Made by a program: the position numbers and the translations under genes
The notes under the pieces: generated by a model
Database searches by the model: none
What the model saw: the letters and a program-made list of their open reading frames with translations, nothing else
Told to the model about the DNA's origin: nothing
In this document: positions 30,111 through 40,926 of the stretch, in pieces
Numbering within the stretch: position 1 is the first letter of the stretch
Layout of the letters: every line of letters starts with the position of its first letter
Source of the DNA: Streptomyces toyocaensis
GTDB lineage: Bacteria; Actinomycetota; Actinomycetes; Streptomycetales; Streptomycetaceae
Direction of reading: 5' to 3'
DNA: 64,000 nucleotides
Assembly: GCF_000725125.1 (NCBI RefSeq)
Contig: NZ_JFCB01000010.1
Span: forward strand, 1 to 64,000

Positions 30111-31274
30111 CTAGCTCACCCGGAGTTCCAGGATGCGGTCGTCGCCGTCCTTGGGGTCGCCCCGGCCGTCCGTGTTGCTGGTGACCAGCCACAGCTTGTC
30201 GCCGCCCGCCGGGACGACCGTGCGCAGCCGGCCGTACTCGCCCTCCAGGAAGGCCTGCGGATCCGCCGACGCCTCCGTGCCCTTCAGGGGTGTGCGCCAC
30301 AGTCGCTGCCCGCGCAGGCCCGCCATCCAGATCGACCCCTCCGCGAAGGCGATGCCGCTCGGTGAGGCCTCGTCCGTGCTCCACTGTGCGACCGGGTCGT
30401 GGAAGCCGCCGTCGTCGGACCTGCCCTCCGCCTCCGGCCAGCCGTAGTTGTCGCCCGGCTCGATCGCGTTCAGCTCGTCCCAGGTGTTCTGGCCGAACTC
30501 CGAGGCGAACAGCCGCTGCTTGCCGTCCCAGGCCAGACCCTGCACGTTGCGGTGCCCGTACGAGTACACGGGGGAGCCGGGGAACGGGTTGCCCGGGGCC
30601 GGCTCGCCCTCCGGGGTCAGCCGGAGGATCTTGCCGCCCAGGGACTCCTTGTCCTGGGACAGGCCCGTGTCCCCGCTCTCACCCGTGCCCACGTACAGCA
30701 TCCTGTCGGGGCCGAAGGCGATCCGGCCGCCGTTGTGGATCACGCCCTTCGGGATGCCCCTGAAGACCGTGTCGGGCTCGCCCAGCTGTTGCCCCGCGGG
30801 CTTGTCCTCGTCGTGGATCAGGCGCACGACGCGGTTGTCCGAGGCGGAGGTGAAGTAGGCGTAGATCATGCGGTCCGAGGCGTACTCGGGGGAGAGGGCG
30901 ATGCCGAGCAGGCCGCCCTCGCCGGACGGCGACACCCCCGGCACCTCGCCCAGCTCCGTCTTCTTCCCGGTCCTGCCGTCGACCCGGGTGATCGTCGCCT
31001 CGTCCCGGGAGGAGACCAGGAGGTCGCCGCCGGGGATCGGGGCCAGGCCCCAGGGGCTCTCCAGGCCCGTCGCGACCGTGCGTGCCACCGTCACCGAGCC
31101 CTTCGCGGGTGGTGTCGGCTCCGCGGGCCGCTCGGGGGCGGACGACCGGGCCGCCGTGTCCCCCGGGGTGGCGCTGCCGTCTCCGCCCGGTGATCCCCCG
31201 TCGTCGGAGGAGCAGCCGGCCGTCAGCAGGAGCGCGGCGGCGGCCAGTACGGCCGTCACGGCTCGATGTCGCAC
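30111..31274 (-). CDS. PQQ-type glucose/sorbosone dehydrogenase family lipoprotein
   Basis: The product has 387 residues from the GTG at 31272-31274. The N-terminus has a hydrophobic signal ending in the lipobox LLTAGC, so the mature protein is probably anchored on the outer face of the membrane by Cys. A Gly/Asp/Ser-rich linker follows, then a six-bladed beta-propeller of the GSDH family: GLAPIPGGDLLVSSRD, GLLGIALSPEYASDRMIYAY, VIHNGGRIAFGPDRMLYVG, GHRNVQGLAWDGKQRLFASE and FGQNTWDELNAIEPGDNYGW. Members oxidise sugars with PQQ, although many Streptomyces members have no shown activity. It is convergent with the LuxR-DUF6191 unit. Confidence 0.88.
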   Translation of the reverse strand: MRHRAVTAVLAAAALLLTAGCSSDDGGSPGGDGSATPGDTAARSSAPERPAEPTPPAKGSVTVARTVATGLESPWGLAPIPGGDLLVSSRDEATITRVDGRTGKKTELGEVPGVSPSGEGGLLGIALSPEYASDRMIYAYFTSASDNRVVRLIHDEDKPAGQQLGEPDTVFRGIPKGVIHNGGRIAFGPDRMLYVGTGESGDTGLSQDKESLGGKILRLTPEGEPAPGNPFPGSPVYSYGHRNVQGLAWDGKQRLFASEFGQNTWDELNAIEPGDNYGWPEAEGRSDDGGFHDPVAQWSTDEASPSGIAFAEGSIWMAGLRGQRLWRTPLKGTEASADPQAFLEGEYGRLRTVVPAGGDKLWLVTSNTDGRGDPKDGDDRILELRVS

Positions 31275-31477
31275 GATCTTGTCCCTTCGACGCGGCGGGT
31301 TCTACCTGTCATACACCGCTCGCGCCTCCCAGGTTCCCGAACGCCCGACCTCGAACCACGCGCCCGGGCGGCGCCACCGTCCGCCGCCCGCAGTCCGTGT
31401 GGCCCCGCCGTCCGGTGCCGCCCGCCGGAGTCGGCTCTGGTCCCGTCCCGCGGCCCCGGCACCACCGTGGGCCCCGC

Positions 31478-32476
31478 TCAGTCCCACGACCCCTGCGCGG
31501 GAGGCAGTTCCGCGATCTCCGCGAGGTCCTGTTCCGTCAGGCGCAGATCCGCCGCCGCCGCGTTCTCCGTCACCCACCGTTCGCGCTTGGTGCCGGGGAC
31601 CGGGATCACCTGGCGGCCCCGGCTGAGCACCCAGGCCAGGGCCACCTGCGCCGGGGTGACGTGCTCGCCGTGCCGACGGGCGACGCGGCGCAGTCCGACC
31701 ACGATGGGCTGGTTCGCGGCCATCATCTCGGCCGTGAAGCGTGGGTGCCGGGCGCGCAGGTCGTCCGCCTCGAAGCCCACGCCGGGCGTCAGCGTGCCGG
31801 TCAGGAAGCCGTTGCCCAGCGGCATCGCGGCCAGAAAACCGATCCCCCGGGTCTCGCACCACGGCAGCAGCGTCTCCAGCGCCTCCGGCGACCACACGGA
31901 CAGCTCCGCCTCCACCGCGCTCACCGGGAAGACCTGCTGCACCCGCTCCAGCTGCCGCACGGTCGCGTCGTGCAGCCGCGCCCCCGGCCGCCGGGACGAG
32001 CGCGCGCCCACCGCGCACAGTCCCAACGCCCGCACCTTCCCGGCCTGTACGAGCTCCGCCATGGCGCCCCAGGTCTCCTCGACCGGGACCTCCGGGTCGG
32101 CGCGGTGCAGCTGGTAGAGGTCGATGACATCGGTCTGGAGCCGGCGCAGGGACGCGTCGCAGGCCCGTCTCACGTACCCGGGCCGGCCGTTGGCCACGAT
32201 GTGCTGGTCGCCCACCAGCAGACCGACCTTCGTCGACACGAAGGCGTCGGAGCGCCGCTCCCTCAGCACCCGTCCCAAGAGCAGCTCGTTGGTGAACGGG
32301 CCGTACATGTCGGCGGTGTCGAGGAGGGTCGAGCCCGAGTCCAGGGCCCGGTGCACCGCCCTGAGCGACTCCTCGCCGCGCTGCCGGGACGTGCTGTAGG
32401 CCCAGTTCATCGGCATGCACCCGAGCCCTACGGCCCCCACCGCGAGCGCCGCCGCGCCGATCGTCCTGCGCTCCAC
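31478..32476 (-). CDS. Aldo/keto reductase
   Basis: The product has 332 residues from the GTG at 32474-32476, with a long purine-rich stretch (GGAGAGGGAGGG) upstream. It is a TIM-barrel NADPH-dependent reductase. The catalytic tetrad can be placed: Asp and Tyr in LLDTADMYGPFTNELLLG, Lys in FVSTKVGLLVG, and His in IDLYQLHRADPEVP. Cofactor-binding motifs include VIPVPGTKRERWVTENA near the end. It lies divergent from the hydroxyacid dehydrogenase at 32552. The substrate is unknown, but many relatives reduce small sugars or aldehydes. Confidence 0.9.
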   Translation of the reverse strand: MERRTIGAAALAVGAVGLGCMPMNWAYSTSRQRGEESLRAVHRALDSGSTLLDTADMYGPFTNELLLGRVLRERRSDAFVSTKVGLLVGDQHIVANGRPGYVRRACDASLRRLQTDVIDLYQLHRADPEVPVEETWGAMAELVQAGKVRALGLCAVGARSSRRPGARLHDATVRQLERVQQVFPVSAVEAELSVWSPEALETLLPWCETRGIGFLAAMPLGNGFLTGTLTPGVGFEADDLRARHPRFTAEMMAANQPIVVGLRRVARRHGEHVTPAQVALAWVLSRGRQVIPVPGTKRERWVTENAAAADLRLTEQDLAEIAELPPAQGSWD

Positions 32477-32551
32477 CTGCTCGTGACCCTCCCTCTCCGG
32501 TCCCCCAACCTAACCTCTGCCGTGGACCGCCCCTGAACTAGCCTCCCGACC

Positions 32552-33505
32552 ATGACTGCTGCTGACGTATGGCTCCCCATCCCGCCGGACGAGATCGACG
32601 GCCTGCCCGAGGGTCCCCGCTACCGCTTCTGGGACGGCGGTGAGGAGTTCCCCGCAGACCCGGCCGACTGCGCCTTCTACGTCGTGCCGTACATGAAGCC
32701 CGCCGGGGTCGGTGTGCGGCCGATGGCGCTGATGCGCTCCGTGCGGGTCGTGCAGACCCTGTCGGCAGGCACCGATCACGTGGAACCGGGGCTGAAGCAC
32801 CTGCCGCCGGGCGTGCGCCTGTGCAATGCGCGCGGGGTCCACGAGGCCAGCACCGCCGAGCTCACGCTCGCGCTGATCCTGGCCTCCCTGCGGGGCATCC
32901 CGGGTTTCGTGCGGGCCCAGGACAAGGGGGAGTGGCGCGGCGGGTTCCGGCCGGCGCTCGCCGACAAGAACGTGCTCATCGTGGGGTACGGCTCGATCGG
33001 CGCGGCCATCGAGGACCGGCTCGTTCCGTTCGAACTCGCGCGGGTGGCGCGCGTCGCGCGCTCCGCGCGCACCACGGAGCGCGGCCCGGTGCATCCGCTC
33101 ACCGAACTGCCCTCTCTGCTCCCGGAGGCCGACGTCGTCGTCCTCTCCACCCCGTTGACCGAGACCACCCGGCATCTCGTGGACGCCGGTTTCCTGGCCC
33201 GCATGAAGGACGGCGCCCTGCTCGTGAACGTGGCCCGCGGAGGCGTCGTCGACACCAAGGCGCTGCTCACCGAGCTGGAGACCGGGCGCATCACCGCGGC
33301 GCTCGACGTCACGGACCCCGAACCGCTTCCCGCGGACCACCCCTTGTGGCGGGCGCCGGGCGTGCTCGTCACCCCGCACGTGGGCGGACCGACGTCCGCC
33401 TTCCTGCCGCGCGCCGAGCGGTTGCTGCGTGAACAGTTGAGCCGTTTCGTGAACCAGGAGGAACTCGGCAACGTGGTCCTGGTGACGGGAGCGGGAGACC
33501 TGTAA
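32552..33505 (+). CDS. D-isomer 2-hydroxyacid dehydrogenase
   Basis: The product has 317 residues. It would interconvert a 2-hydroxyacid and a 2-oxoacid with NAD(P). The C-terminal Rossmann domain has VLIVGYGSIGAAIEDRL as the dinucleotide motif. The catalytic residues are Arg in VNVARGGVVDT, Glu in VTDPEPLPADHP and His in VLVTPHVGGPTS. The N-terminal domain is shorter than in SerA, and there is no ACT domain, so it is not a second phosphoglycerate dehydrogenase. The substrate is unknown. It is divergent from the aldo/keto reductase. Confidence 0.9.
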   Translation: MTAADVWLPIPPDEIDGLPEGPRYRFWDGGEEFPADPADCAFYVVPYMKPAGVGVRPMALMRSVRVVQTLSAGTDHVEPGLKHLPPGVRLCNARGVHEASTAELTLALILASLRGIPGFVRAQDKGEWRGGFRPALADKNVLIVGYGSIGAAIEDRLVPFELARVARVARSARTTERGPVHPLTELPSLLPEADVVVLSTPLTETTRHLVDAGFLARMKDGALLVNVARGGVVDTKALLTELETGRITAALDVTDPEPLPADHPLWRAPGVLVTPHVGGPTSAFLPRAERLLREQLSRFVNQEELGNVVLVTGAGDL

Positions 33506-33917
33506 TCCGCTTCGAGTACCGTCCGCGTTGTTCCGGGCGCGGTGGGTACTCATACATCTGTTGATGGTCACGCAGCGTAGAGAACCTATGTCCCTGAGTG
33601 ACGAGACTGGTGTATCGTCCCGACAGGGGCTGCGCCGCCGACCAACGGCGCGGGGGATGGACACGGAGACTGCGAGGGGGGCGACAGGCGATGCACGGCC
33701 CATGGACGAGCGATCCGACGCGCCACAGCCGTCGGAAGCGACACGGGCGCGCGGACGCGCGCGGCCGCGGTCACCACAGAGACCATCAGGGCCGGCCCGG
33801 GGGCCGGCCGGACGGTCCCGGTCCGCACCGGCACCGGCAGGCCGGCCGCAGGAGGCACGCCCACCCGGTGCTCCGGCGGCCGAGGGATCCGGGAGCCGCG
33901 CGTACCGGGAGGGACCG
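33506..33917 (+). other. Leader or intergenic region before cdgE, weakly coding frame
   Basis: The 412 bases contain an open frame that runs in phase with cdgE from about 33528. GC at third positions in that frame falls to roughly 70% by my reading, while after 33918 nearly every codon ends in G or C. The encoded stretch is an Arg/Pro/Ala-rich string without domains. I therefore treat it as untranslated leader. ATG 33588 and ATG 33657 are alternative starts. A small hairpin (GCGCCG, CCGACCAA, CGGCGC) also lies within. Confidence 0.55.
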
Positions 33918-36911
33918 GTGAGCGCGCCCACCCCCACCTCGACCCTCGAAGGGGCGCTGCGCCCGCGGTCCGCCGCGCGGACGCCGCTCCCCGGTGCGCC
34001 GGCCGTCGACCCCCGGCCCGGCCCGGTGGCGCAGCTCGTCCTGGCGCTCGTCTGCGCGGCCTACGCCCTCGGTGCCGCGTTCGGCTGGGGCTCGGAGAAA
34101 CTCGCGCTGATCATGGGTGACTTCGGGCTGAGCGCCGCGGCCGCTGCCGCCGCCGTGTCGTGCTTCGTGTACGCCCGCAACCCCAGGACCCGGTTCCGGC
34201 CCGCCTGGCTGCTGTTCGGCCTCTCCTCGGCCATGGCCTCCCTGGGCAACCTGGTCTGGGGCTGGTACGAGGTCGTGCTGGGCGTCGCCGTGCCCGACCC
34301 GAGCTACGCCGACCTGTTCTTCCTGTGCTTCGCGCCACCGGCCATCGTGGGACTGCTGGTGCTCGCCAAACGGCCGGTGACCAAGGCCGGCTGGGTCTGT
34401 CTCGCCCTCGACGCCTGGCTGATCGGAGGCTCCCTGCTCACCCTCGCGTGGAGCCTGGCCCTCGCCCAGGCCGCCCAGGCCGAGGGACCGGGCGTCGCGC
34501 ACACCGCGCTGTCACTGGCGTACCCGCTGCTGGACATCGCCCTGGTCAGCATGGTGCTCGCGCTGCACTTCCGGCGCTCGGCGGTGAACCGGTCCGCGGT
34601 CAACACCGCGATCGGCGCGCTCGCGCTGACCGTGATGTGCGACGCCCTGTTCACCTCCCCTCTGCTCCACGCCGGCTACCGCTCCGGCCAGCTGCTCGAC
34701 GCGGGCTGGTTCGCCGGGTCGCTGCTCCTGGCGTACGCCCCGTGGACCGCGCCGCGCGGGGGCCCGCCGGAGCGTGAGGGGCACACACGCGTGGTCCGCG
34801 AGCACCTGCCGGGGCGGCGCGGCGTGCCGGACCACCCGCGCCCGCCCGCGCCGAGCGCTGAGCACGCCAGGCATCCGCTCTCCCGGCCGATCGCCGGCTC
34901 GCTCGCCGCGCTCACGCCGTACCTCGCCGCGGCCGTGTGCACGCTGGGCATCCTCTACAACGTCCTCAACGGCCGCAGCGTCGACCGCGTCGTGCTGATC
35001 ACCGGGGGCACCGTGGTGCTCGCTCTCGTCGTGCGCCAGGGCATCATGCTGCTCGACAACATCACCCTCACCCAGGAACTGGCGCAGAAGGAGAACCACT
35101 TCCGCTCCCTGGTGCAGGGCTCGAGCGACGTCATCATGATCGCCGCGCCCAGCGGCATCCTCCGCTACGTCTCCCCGGCCGCCGCCGGGGTGTACGGCCG
35201 CCCCGCGGAGGACCTGGTGGGGACCGAACTGGCAGGGCTCATCCACCCGGAGGACCTGAGCTGCGTCGTGCACGAGGTGCGCCGCTTCCTCGCCGCGAGC
35301 CCGGTCGAGGAACCCACCACCCGGATCGAGTGCCGCTTCCGCTCCGGCGACGGCGGCTGGCTGAACGTCGAGTCGACCGTCAACCGGCACCACGGCGGCC
35401 TCATCTTCAACAGCCGTGACGTGACCGAGAGAGTGCGGCTCCAGGCGCAGCTCCAGCACAACGCGGAGCACGACCCGCTCACCGACCTGCCCAACCGCGC
35501 CCTGTTCACCCGGCGCGTCCAGCAGGCGCTGTCCGGCCGCCGCGCCTCGGACCGCGGGGCCGCCCTCCGGGGCACCGCCGTGCTCTTCATCGACCTCGAC
35601 GGCTTCAAGGGCGTCAACGACACCATCGGGCACCAGGCCGGGGACGAGCTGCTCGTCCAGGCCGCCCGCAGGCTCCAGGACGCGGTGCGCAAGGGCGACA
35701 CCGCCGCCCGGCTGGGCGGCGACGAGTTCGCGGCCCTGATCGCCGGGGACGGCGTCCGCGACCGGGACGCCCGGGAGCGGCACATGCTGGAGCTCGCCGA
35801 CCGGCTCAGAGGAACCCTGTCCCAGCCCTACCTCATCGACGGCAACGATGTCCGGGTCAACGCCTCCATCGGCGTCGCCTTCGCCGAACCAGGCATTGGG
35901 GCAGGCGAGTTGCTGCGCAACGCCGACCTCGCGATGTACCGGGCGAAGGCGGGGGGCAAGGGCCGGGTGGAGCTGTACAGGCCGCAGATGCAGCAGGACG
36001 TCGTCCGCAAGGCGGAGCTGGCCACACGGCTGCGCGCGGCGCTGCACCACGGTGAGTTCGCCCTGCTGCACCAGCCGGTGGTGTGTCTGGCGGACGGCCG
36101 GATCACCTCGGTCTGCGCGCAGGCGCGCTGGCGCTCCTCGCAGGGGGTGCTCTTCACGCCCGCGGAGTTCCTGCGGGTGGCCGAGGACAGTGAGAAGGCC
36201 GCCGAGCTGGGCCGGTGGGTGCTGGAGGAGGCCGTCGAGCAGGCCGCCGAGCGGCACGCGACGGGACTGCCCGTGCCGGTGGCCGTCCGGCTGAGCGCGC
36301 GCCGCCTGCTGGACCGGTCCTTGCCGCTCGGCTCGATCGAGGCCCTGCTCACCCGGCACGGCCTGCCGTCCGGTGCCCTGGTCGTCGAGCTGGCCGACAC
36401 CGACCCCCGGGTACCGCTCGACGAGCTGGAGCGCCGGCTGGCCGTGCTCAAGCGGCTCGGGGTCCGGGTCGCACTCGACGGCTTCGGCGGCGGCGTCGCG
36501 GCGATCACGGCCCTGCGGCGGCTCCCCGTCGACGTACTCAAGCTCGACCGCAGCCTGGTCGACGGCGTCGTGGAGTCCGCGCGGCTGCACAAGATCACCA
36601 GCGGGCTGCTGCGGATCGCCTCCGACCTCGGGATGCAGTCGGTAGCCGTCGGCGTGGACCTGCCCGAGCAGGCGGCGGCACTGCGCGCGATGGGCTGCAC
36701 CCACGGGCAGGGCATGGCCTTCTCCGGGCCGCTGGACGAGTACCGGCTGCGCAGAGCGCTGGCCGCCGGGCACTACCCGGTGCCGTACGGGACGGCCGAG
36801 CCCGTCCTCACGGGCGGCGGGCCGGGGGTGTACTCCACGGGAGTGACCGCCGTCCTCGAAGCGGGTACGGTGCTCCGCTCACATAATGAGACTCCCGTCC
36901 CACCCACTTGA
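33918..36911 (+). CDS. cdgE: PAS-GGDEF-EAL membrane protein, CdgE-like, degenerate EAL
   Basis: The product has 997 residues from GTG 33918, chosen for GGGAGGG four bases upstream and for the codon bias change there. It has about ten membrane helices (residues 35-375), a PAS domain ([20 protein letters not shown], near 390), GGDEF at residues 600-604 ([14 protein letters not shown], intact), and a C-terminal EAL-like domain. In the last the EAL motif is replaced by CAQ (733-735). NVS reads RLS, and DDFGTG reads LDGFGG. It should be a diguanylate cyclase with a non-catalytic EAL domain that may bind c-di-GMP or partners. The place before ilvB fits my recollection of CdgE, SCO5511. Confidence 0.85.
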   Translation: MSAPTPTSTLEGALRPRSAARTPLPGAPAVDPRPGPVAQLVLALVCAAYALGAAFGWGSEKLALIMGDFGLSAAAAAAAVSCFVYARNPRTRFRPAWLLFGLSSAMASLGNLVWGWYEVVLGVAVPDPSYADLFFLCFAPPAIVGLLVLAKRPVTKAGWVCLALDAWLIGGSLLTLAWSLALAQAAQAEGPGVAHTALSLAYPLLDIALVSMVLALHFRRSAVNRSAVNTAIGALALTVMCDALFTSPLLHAGYRSGQLLDAGWFAGSLLLAYAPWTAPRGGPPEREGHTRVVREHLPGRRGVPDHPRPPAPSAEHARHPLSRPIAGSLAALTPYLAAAVCTLGILYNVLNGRSVDRVVLITGGTVVLALVVRQGIMLLDNITLTQELAQKENHFRSLVQGSSDVIMIAAPSGILRYVSPAAAGVYGRPAEDLVGTELAGLIHPEDLSCVVHEVRRFLAASPVEEPTTRIECRFRSGDGGWLNVESTVNRHHGGLIFNSRDVTERVRLQAQLQHNAEHDPLTDLPNRALFTRRVQQALSGRRASDRGAALRGTAVLFIDLDGFKGVNDTIGHQAGDELLVQAARRLQDAVRKGDTAARLGGDEFAALIAGDGVRDRDARERHMLELADRLRGTLSQPYLIDGNDVRVNASIGVAFAEPGIGAGELLRNADLAMYRAKAGGKGRVELYRPQMQQDVVRKAELATRLRAALHHGEFALLHQPVVCLADGRITSVCAQARWRSSQGVLFTPAEFLRVAEDSEKAAELGRWVLEEAVEQAAERHATGLPVPVAVRLSARRLLDRSLPLGSIEALLTRHGLPSGALVVELADTDPRVPLDELERRLAVLKRLGVRVALDGFGGGVAAITALRRLPVDVLKLDRSLVDGVVESARLHKITSGLLRIASDLGMQSVAVGVDLPEQAAALRAMGCTHGQGMAFSGPLDEYRLRRALAAGHYPVPYGTAEPVLTGGGPGVYSTGVTAVLEAGTVLRSHNETPVPPT
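36882..36887 (+). promoter_or_regulatory. Possible -10 box for the ilvB transcript
   Basis: CATAAT lies inside the end of cdgE, about 50 bases before the leader peptide ATG. No clear -35 is seen at the usual spacing, and TTGACA at 36908-36913 belongs to the hairpin. The true start needs mapping. Confidence 0.3.
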
Positions 36912-36920
36912 CAGTGGGTG
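36901..36920. terminator. Hairpin spanning the cdgE stop codon
   Basis: CACCCACT (36901-36908) and AGTGGGTG (36913-36920) are exact complements around TGAC. The TGA of cdgE (36909-36911) falls in the loop. It could end the cdgE transcript just before the ilvB leader begins, although there is no T-tract. Confidence 0.6.
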
Positions 36921-36944
36921 TGCGGCGGGGGGAGGGTCAGTGCC

Positions 36945-36986
36945 ATGCGCACCCGAATTCTCGTACTTGGACAGCGCGTCGGCTGA
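36945..36986 (+). CDS. ilvB leader peptide (attenuator)
   Basis: ATG 36945 opens a 13-residue peptide, [13 protein letters not shown], which stops at TGA 36984-36986. A strong GGGGGGAGGG lies at 36927-36936. The run I-L-V-L contains all three branched-chain amino acids. In such leaders the ribosome pauses when these tRNAs are scarce, which changes the downstream RNA fold. I recall a nearly identical leader described for other Streptomyces ilvB genes. The peptide itself has no other role. Confidence 0.85.
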   Translation: MRTRILVLGQRVG

Positions 36987-37025
36987 CGCTGAGCCAGATC
37001 GCTCAGCGGCCACCACCCGACGCGC
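36974..37025 (+). promoter_or_regulatory. ilvB leader RNA, nested stem before the terminator
   Basis: GCGCGTCGG (36974-36982), which includes codons at the end of the leader peptide, pairs exactly with CCGACGCGC (37017-37025). Inside, GCTGAGC (36988-36994) pairs with GCTCAGC (37001-37007) around CAGATC. A ribosome stalled on the I-L-V-L codons would affect how this forms. A ribosome that finishes the peptide would cover its left arm. The exact alternative pairing cannot be fixed by eye. Confidence 0.7.
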
Positions 37026-37027
37026 TT

Positions 37028-37061
37028 CCCCTCGCTTGCCTTTCGGCACGAGGGGTTTTTT
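37028..37061 (+). terminator. Intrinsic terminator of the ilvB attenuator
   Basis: CCCCTCG (37028-37034) pairs with CGAGGGG (37049-37055), and an inner TGCC/GGCA stem carries a TTTC loop. Six T bases follow at 37056-37061. Such a T-tract is rare in this window and supports true rho-independent termination before ilvB (ATG 37142). Confidence 0.9.
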
Positions 37062-37141
37062 GTTGCACAGGCACCTGCCGAGCAGCACGCGTAACCCGCA
37101 CGAACTTCGCAGAACACCCTCAGCATCGAGAAGAGAAGCCG

Positions 37142-38995
37142 ATGACCGAGCAGGCCACCGGGGCCCATCACCCGCAGCCGCGGCCCCGATCCGGAGGACA
37201 TCAGTCCGCCCCCGTCGAGCACGTCACGGGTGCGCAGTCCCTCATTCGCTCTCTCGAGGAGGTCGGCGCCGACACCGTATTCGGCATTCCCGGCGGTGCG
37301 ATCCTTCCCGCCTACGACCCGCTGATGGACTCGACCCGGGTGCGCCACGTCCTGGTCCGGCACGAGCAGGGCGCCGGCCACGCGGCCACGGGCTACGCGC
37401 AGGCCACCGGCAGGGTGGGCGTCTGCATGGCGACCTCGGGACCCGGTGCCACCAACCTGGTCACGCCGATCGCGGACGCGCACATGGACTCCGTGCCCAT
37501 GGTCGCGATCACCGGCCAGGTCGCTTCCAAGGCGATCGGCACGGACGCCTTCCAGGAGGCGGACATCGTCGGCATCACCATGCCGATCACCAAGCACAAC
37601 TTCCTCGTCACCAAGGCCGAGGACATCCCGCGGGTGATCGCGCAGGCGTTCCACATCGCCTCCACCGGCCGCCCCGGCCCGGTGCTGGTCGACATCGCCA
37701 AGGACGCCCTCCAGGCGAGGACCACCTTCTCCTGGCCGCCCACCATGGACCTGCCCGGCTACCGGCCCGTCACCAAGCCGCACGCCAAGCAGATCCGCGA
37801 GGCCGCCAAGCTGATCACCGCCGCCAGGCGCCCGGTCCTCTACGTCGGCGGCGGGGTCCTCAAGGCCCGCGCCACCGCCGAACTGAAGGTCCTCGCCGAA
37901 CTCACCGGAGCTCCCGTCACCACCACCCTGATGGGACTCGGCGCATTCCCCGACAGCCACGAGCTGCACGTGGGGATGCCGGGCATGCACGGAGCGGTCA
38001 CCGCCGTCACCGCGCTGCAGAAGGCCGACCTGATCGTCGCCCTCGGAGCCCGCTTCGACGACCGCGTCACCGGCAAGCTGGACAGCTTCGCCCCGTACGC
38101 CAAGATCGTCCACGCCGACATCGACCCGGCGGAGATCGGCAAGAACCGCGCCGCCGACGTGCCGATCGTCGGTGACGCCCGCGAAGTCCTCGCCGACCTC
38201 ATCCAGGCCGTCCAGAAGGAGCACGCCGAGGGCAACCGCGGCGACTACACCGCCTGGTGGAAGGACCTCAACCGCTGGCGCGAGACCTACCCGCTCGGTT
38301 ACGACCAGCCCGAGGACGGCTCGCTCTCCCCGCAGCAGGTCATCGAGCGCATCGGGCAGCTGGCGCCGGAGGGCACGATCTTCGCGGCCGGCGTCGGCCA
38401 GCACCAGATGTGGGCCGCGCACTTCATCGAGTACGACAGGCCCGCCACCTGGCTGAACTCCGGCGGCGCCGGAACGATGGGCTACGCGGTCCCGGCCGCC
38501 ATGGGCGCCAAGGCGGGTGCCCCCGACCGTGCCGTGTGGGCGATCGACGGCGACGGCTGCTTCCAGATGACCAACCAGGAGCTCACCACCTGCGCCCTGA
38601 ACAACATCCCGATCAAGGTCGCCATCATCAACAACGGCGCCCTCGGGATGGTCCGCCAGTGGCAGACCCTCTTCTACAACCAGCGGTACTCCAACACGGT
38701 GCTGCACTCCGGCCCCGGCGCGGACACCACCGAGAAGAGCGCCGGCACCCGCGTCCCCGACTTCGTGAAGCTGTCGGAGGCCATGGGCTGCCACGCGATC
38801 CGCTGCGAGGACCCGGCCGATCTCGACAAGGTCATCGAGGAGGCGAACTCGATCAACGACCGCCCGGTCGTCGTGGACTTCATCGTCCACGAGGACGCGA
38901 TGGTGTGGCCGATGGTCGCCGCCGGCACCTCCAACGACGAGATCATGGCCGCCCGGGACGTCCGCCCCGACTTCGGCGACAACGAAGACGACTGA
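37142..38995 (+). CDS. ilvB: Acetolactate synthase large subunit
   Basis: This 617-residue TPP enzyme condenses pyruvate with pyruvate or 2-oxobutyrate, the first common step to valine, leucine and isoleucine. Visible parts are the TPP glutamate region [20 protein letters not shown], the [16 protein letters not shown] loop, the central FAD domain, and the C-terminal TPP motif [12 protein letters not shown] to [12 protein letters not shown]. The first 40 residues are variable, as in other actinobacterial forms. ATG 37142 follows the attenuator by 80 bases. ilvN starts 22 bases after its stop, so the two subunits are co-translated units of one transcript. Confidence 0.97.
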   Translation: MTEQATGAHHPQPRPRSGGHQSAPVEHVTGAQSLIRSLEEVGADTVFGIPGGAILPAYDPLMDSTRVRHVLVRHEQGAGHAATGYAQATGRVGVCMATSGPGATNLVTPIADAHMDSVPMVAITGQVASKAIGTDAFQEADIVGITMPITKHNFLVTKAEDIPRVIAQAFHIASTGRPGPVLVDIAKDALQARTTFSWPPTMDLPGYRPVTKPHAKQIREAAKLITAARRPVLYVGGGVLKARATAELKVLAELTGAPVTTTLMGLGAFPDSHELHVGMPGMHGAVTAVTALQKADLIVALGARFDDRVTGKLDSFAPYAKIVHADIDPAEIGKNRAADVPIVGDAREVLADLIQAVQKEHAEGNRGDYTAWWKDLNRWRETYPLGYDQPEDGSLSPQQVIERIGQLAPEGTIFAAGVGQHQMWAAHFIEYDRPATWLNSGGAGTMGYAVPAAMGAKAGAPDRAVWAIDGDGCFQMTNQELTTCALNNIPIKVAIINNGALGMVRQWQTLFYNQRYSNTVLHSGPGADTTEKSAGTRVPDFVKLSEAMGCHAIRCEDPADLDKVIEEANSINDRPVVVDFIVHEDAMVWPMVAAGTSNDEIMAARDVRPDFGDNEDD

Positions 38996-39017
38996 GAGCC
39001 GTAAAGGAAGCAGATCC

Positions 39018-40659
<1,642 letters not shown>

Positions 40660-40668
40660 GCCTCACGC

Positions 40669-40705
40669 CCCGAAGGGCCGGAGCGGCATGCTCCGGCCCT
40701 TCGGG
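40669..40705 (+). terminator. Terminator after ilvC, 16-bp perfect stem
   Basis: CCCGAAGGGCCGGAGC (40669-40684) and GCTCCGGCCCTTCGGG (40690-40705) pair exactly around GGCAT, ten bases after the ilvC stop. There is no T-tract. serA starts 220 bases later and so probably has its own promoter in 40706-40926, where I see no clear box. Confidence 0.88.
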
Positions 40706-40926
40706 CGAACCCGGGGTAACGTCGGTGGTACGGCGTTGTCCCTCCCGTCCCCCCACGGACGGGTGATCCTTCCGCAGCGGCGTAAGACGACGCCCTCGGC
40801 GCCACTAGACTGCTGCACTACATACGCGTCAGGCCCACAGCGTCGTGCGTCTTCCACGCGGCTAGCACTTCTTCACCGCCTGCGGCCGTCGGGACGGCCG
40901 TCCGCATTGGACTTGTGAGGACTCAC

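Noticed and set aside
26869..30384. Open frame of about 1170 codons opposite the LuxR gene
   Set aside because: It is a shadow of a high-GC gene. The plus-strand frame has ATPase and HTH motifs, and the minus-strand product has none.
36908..36913. TTGACA as -35 of the ilvB promoter
   Set aside because: It is part of the exact hairpin at the cdgE stop, and no -10 lies 16-18 bases downstream in the GC-rich leader.
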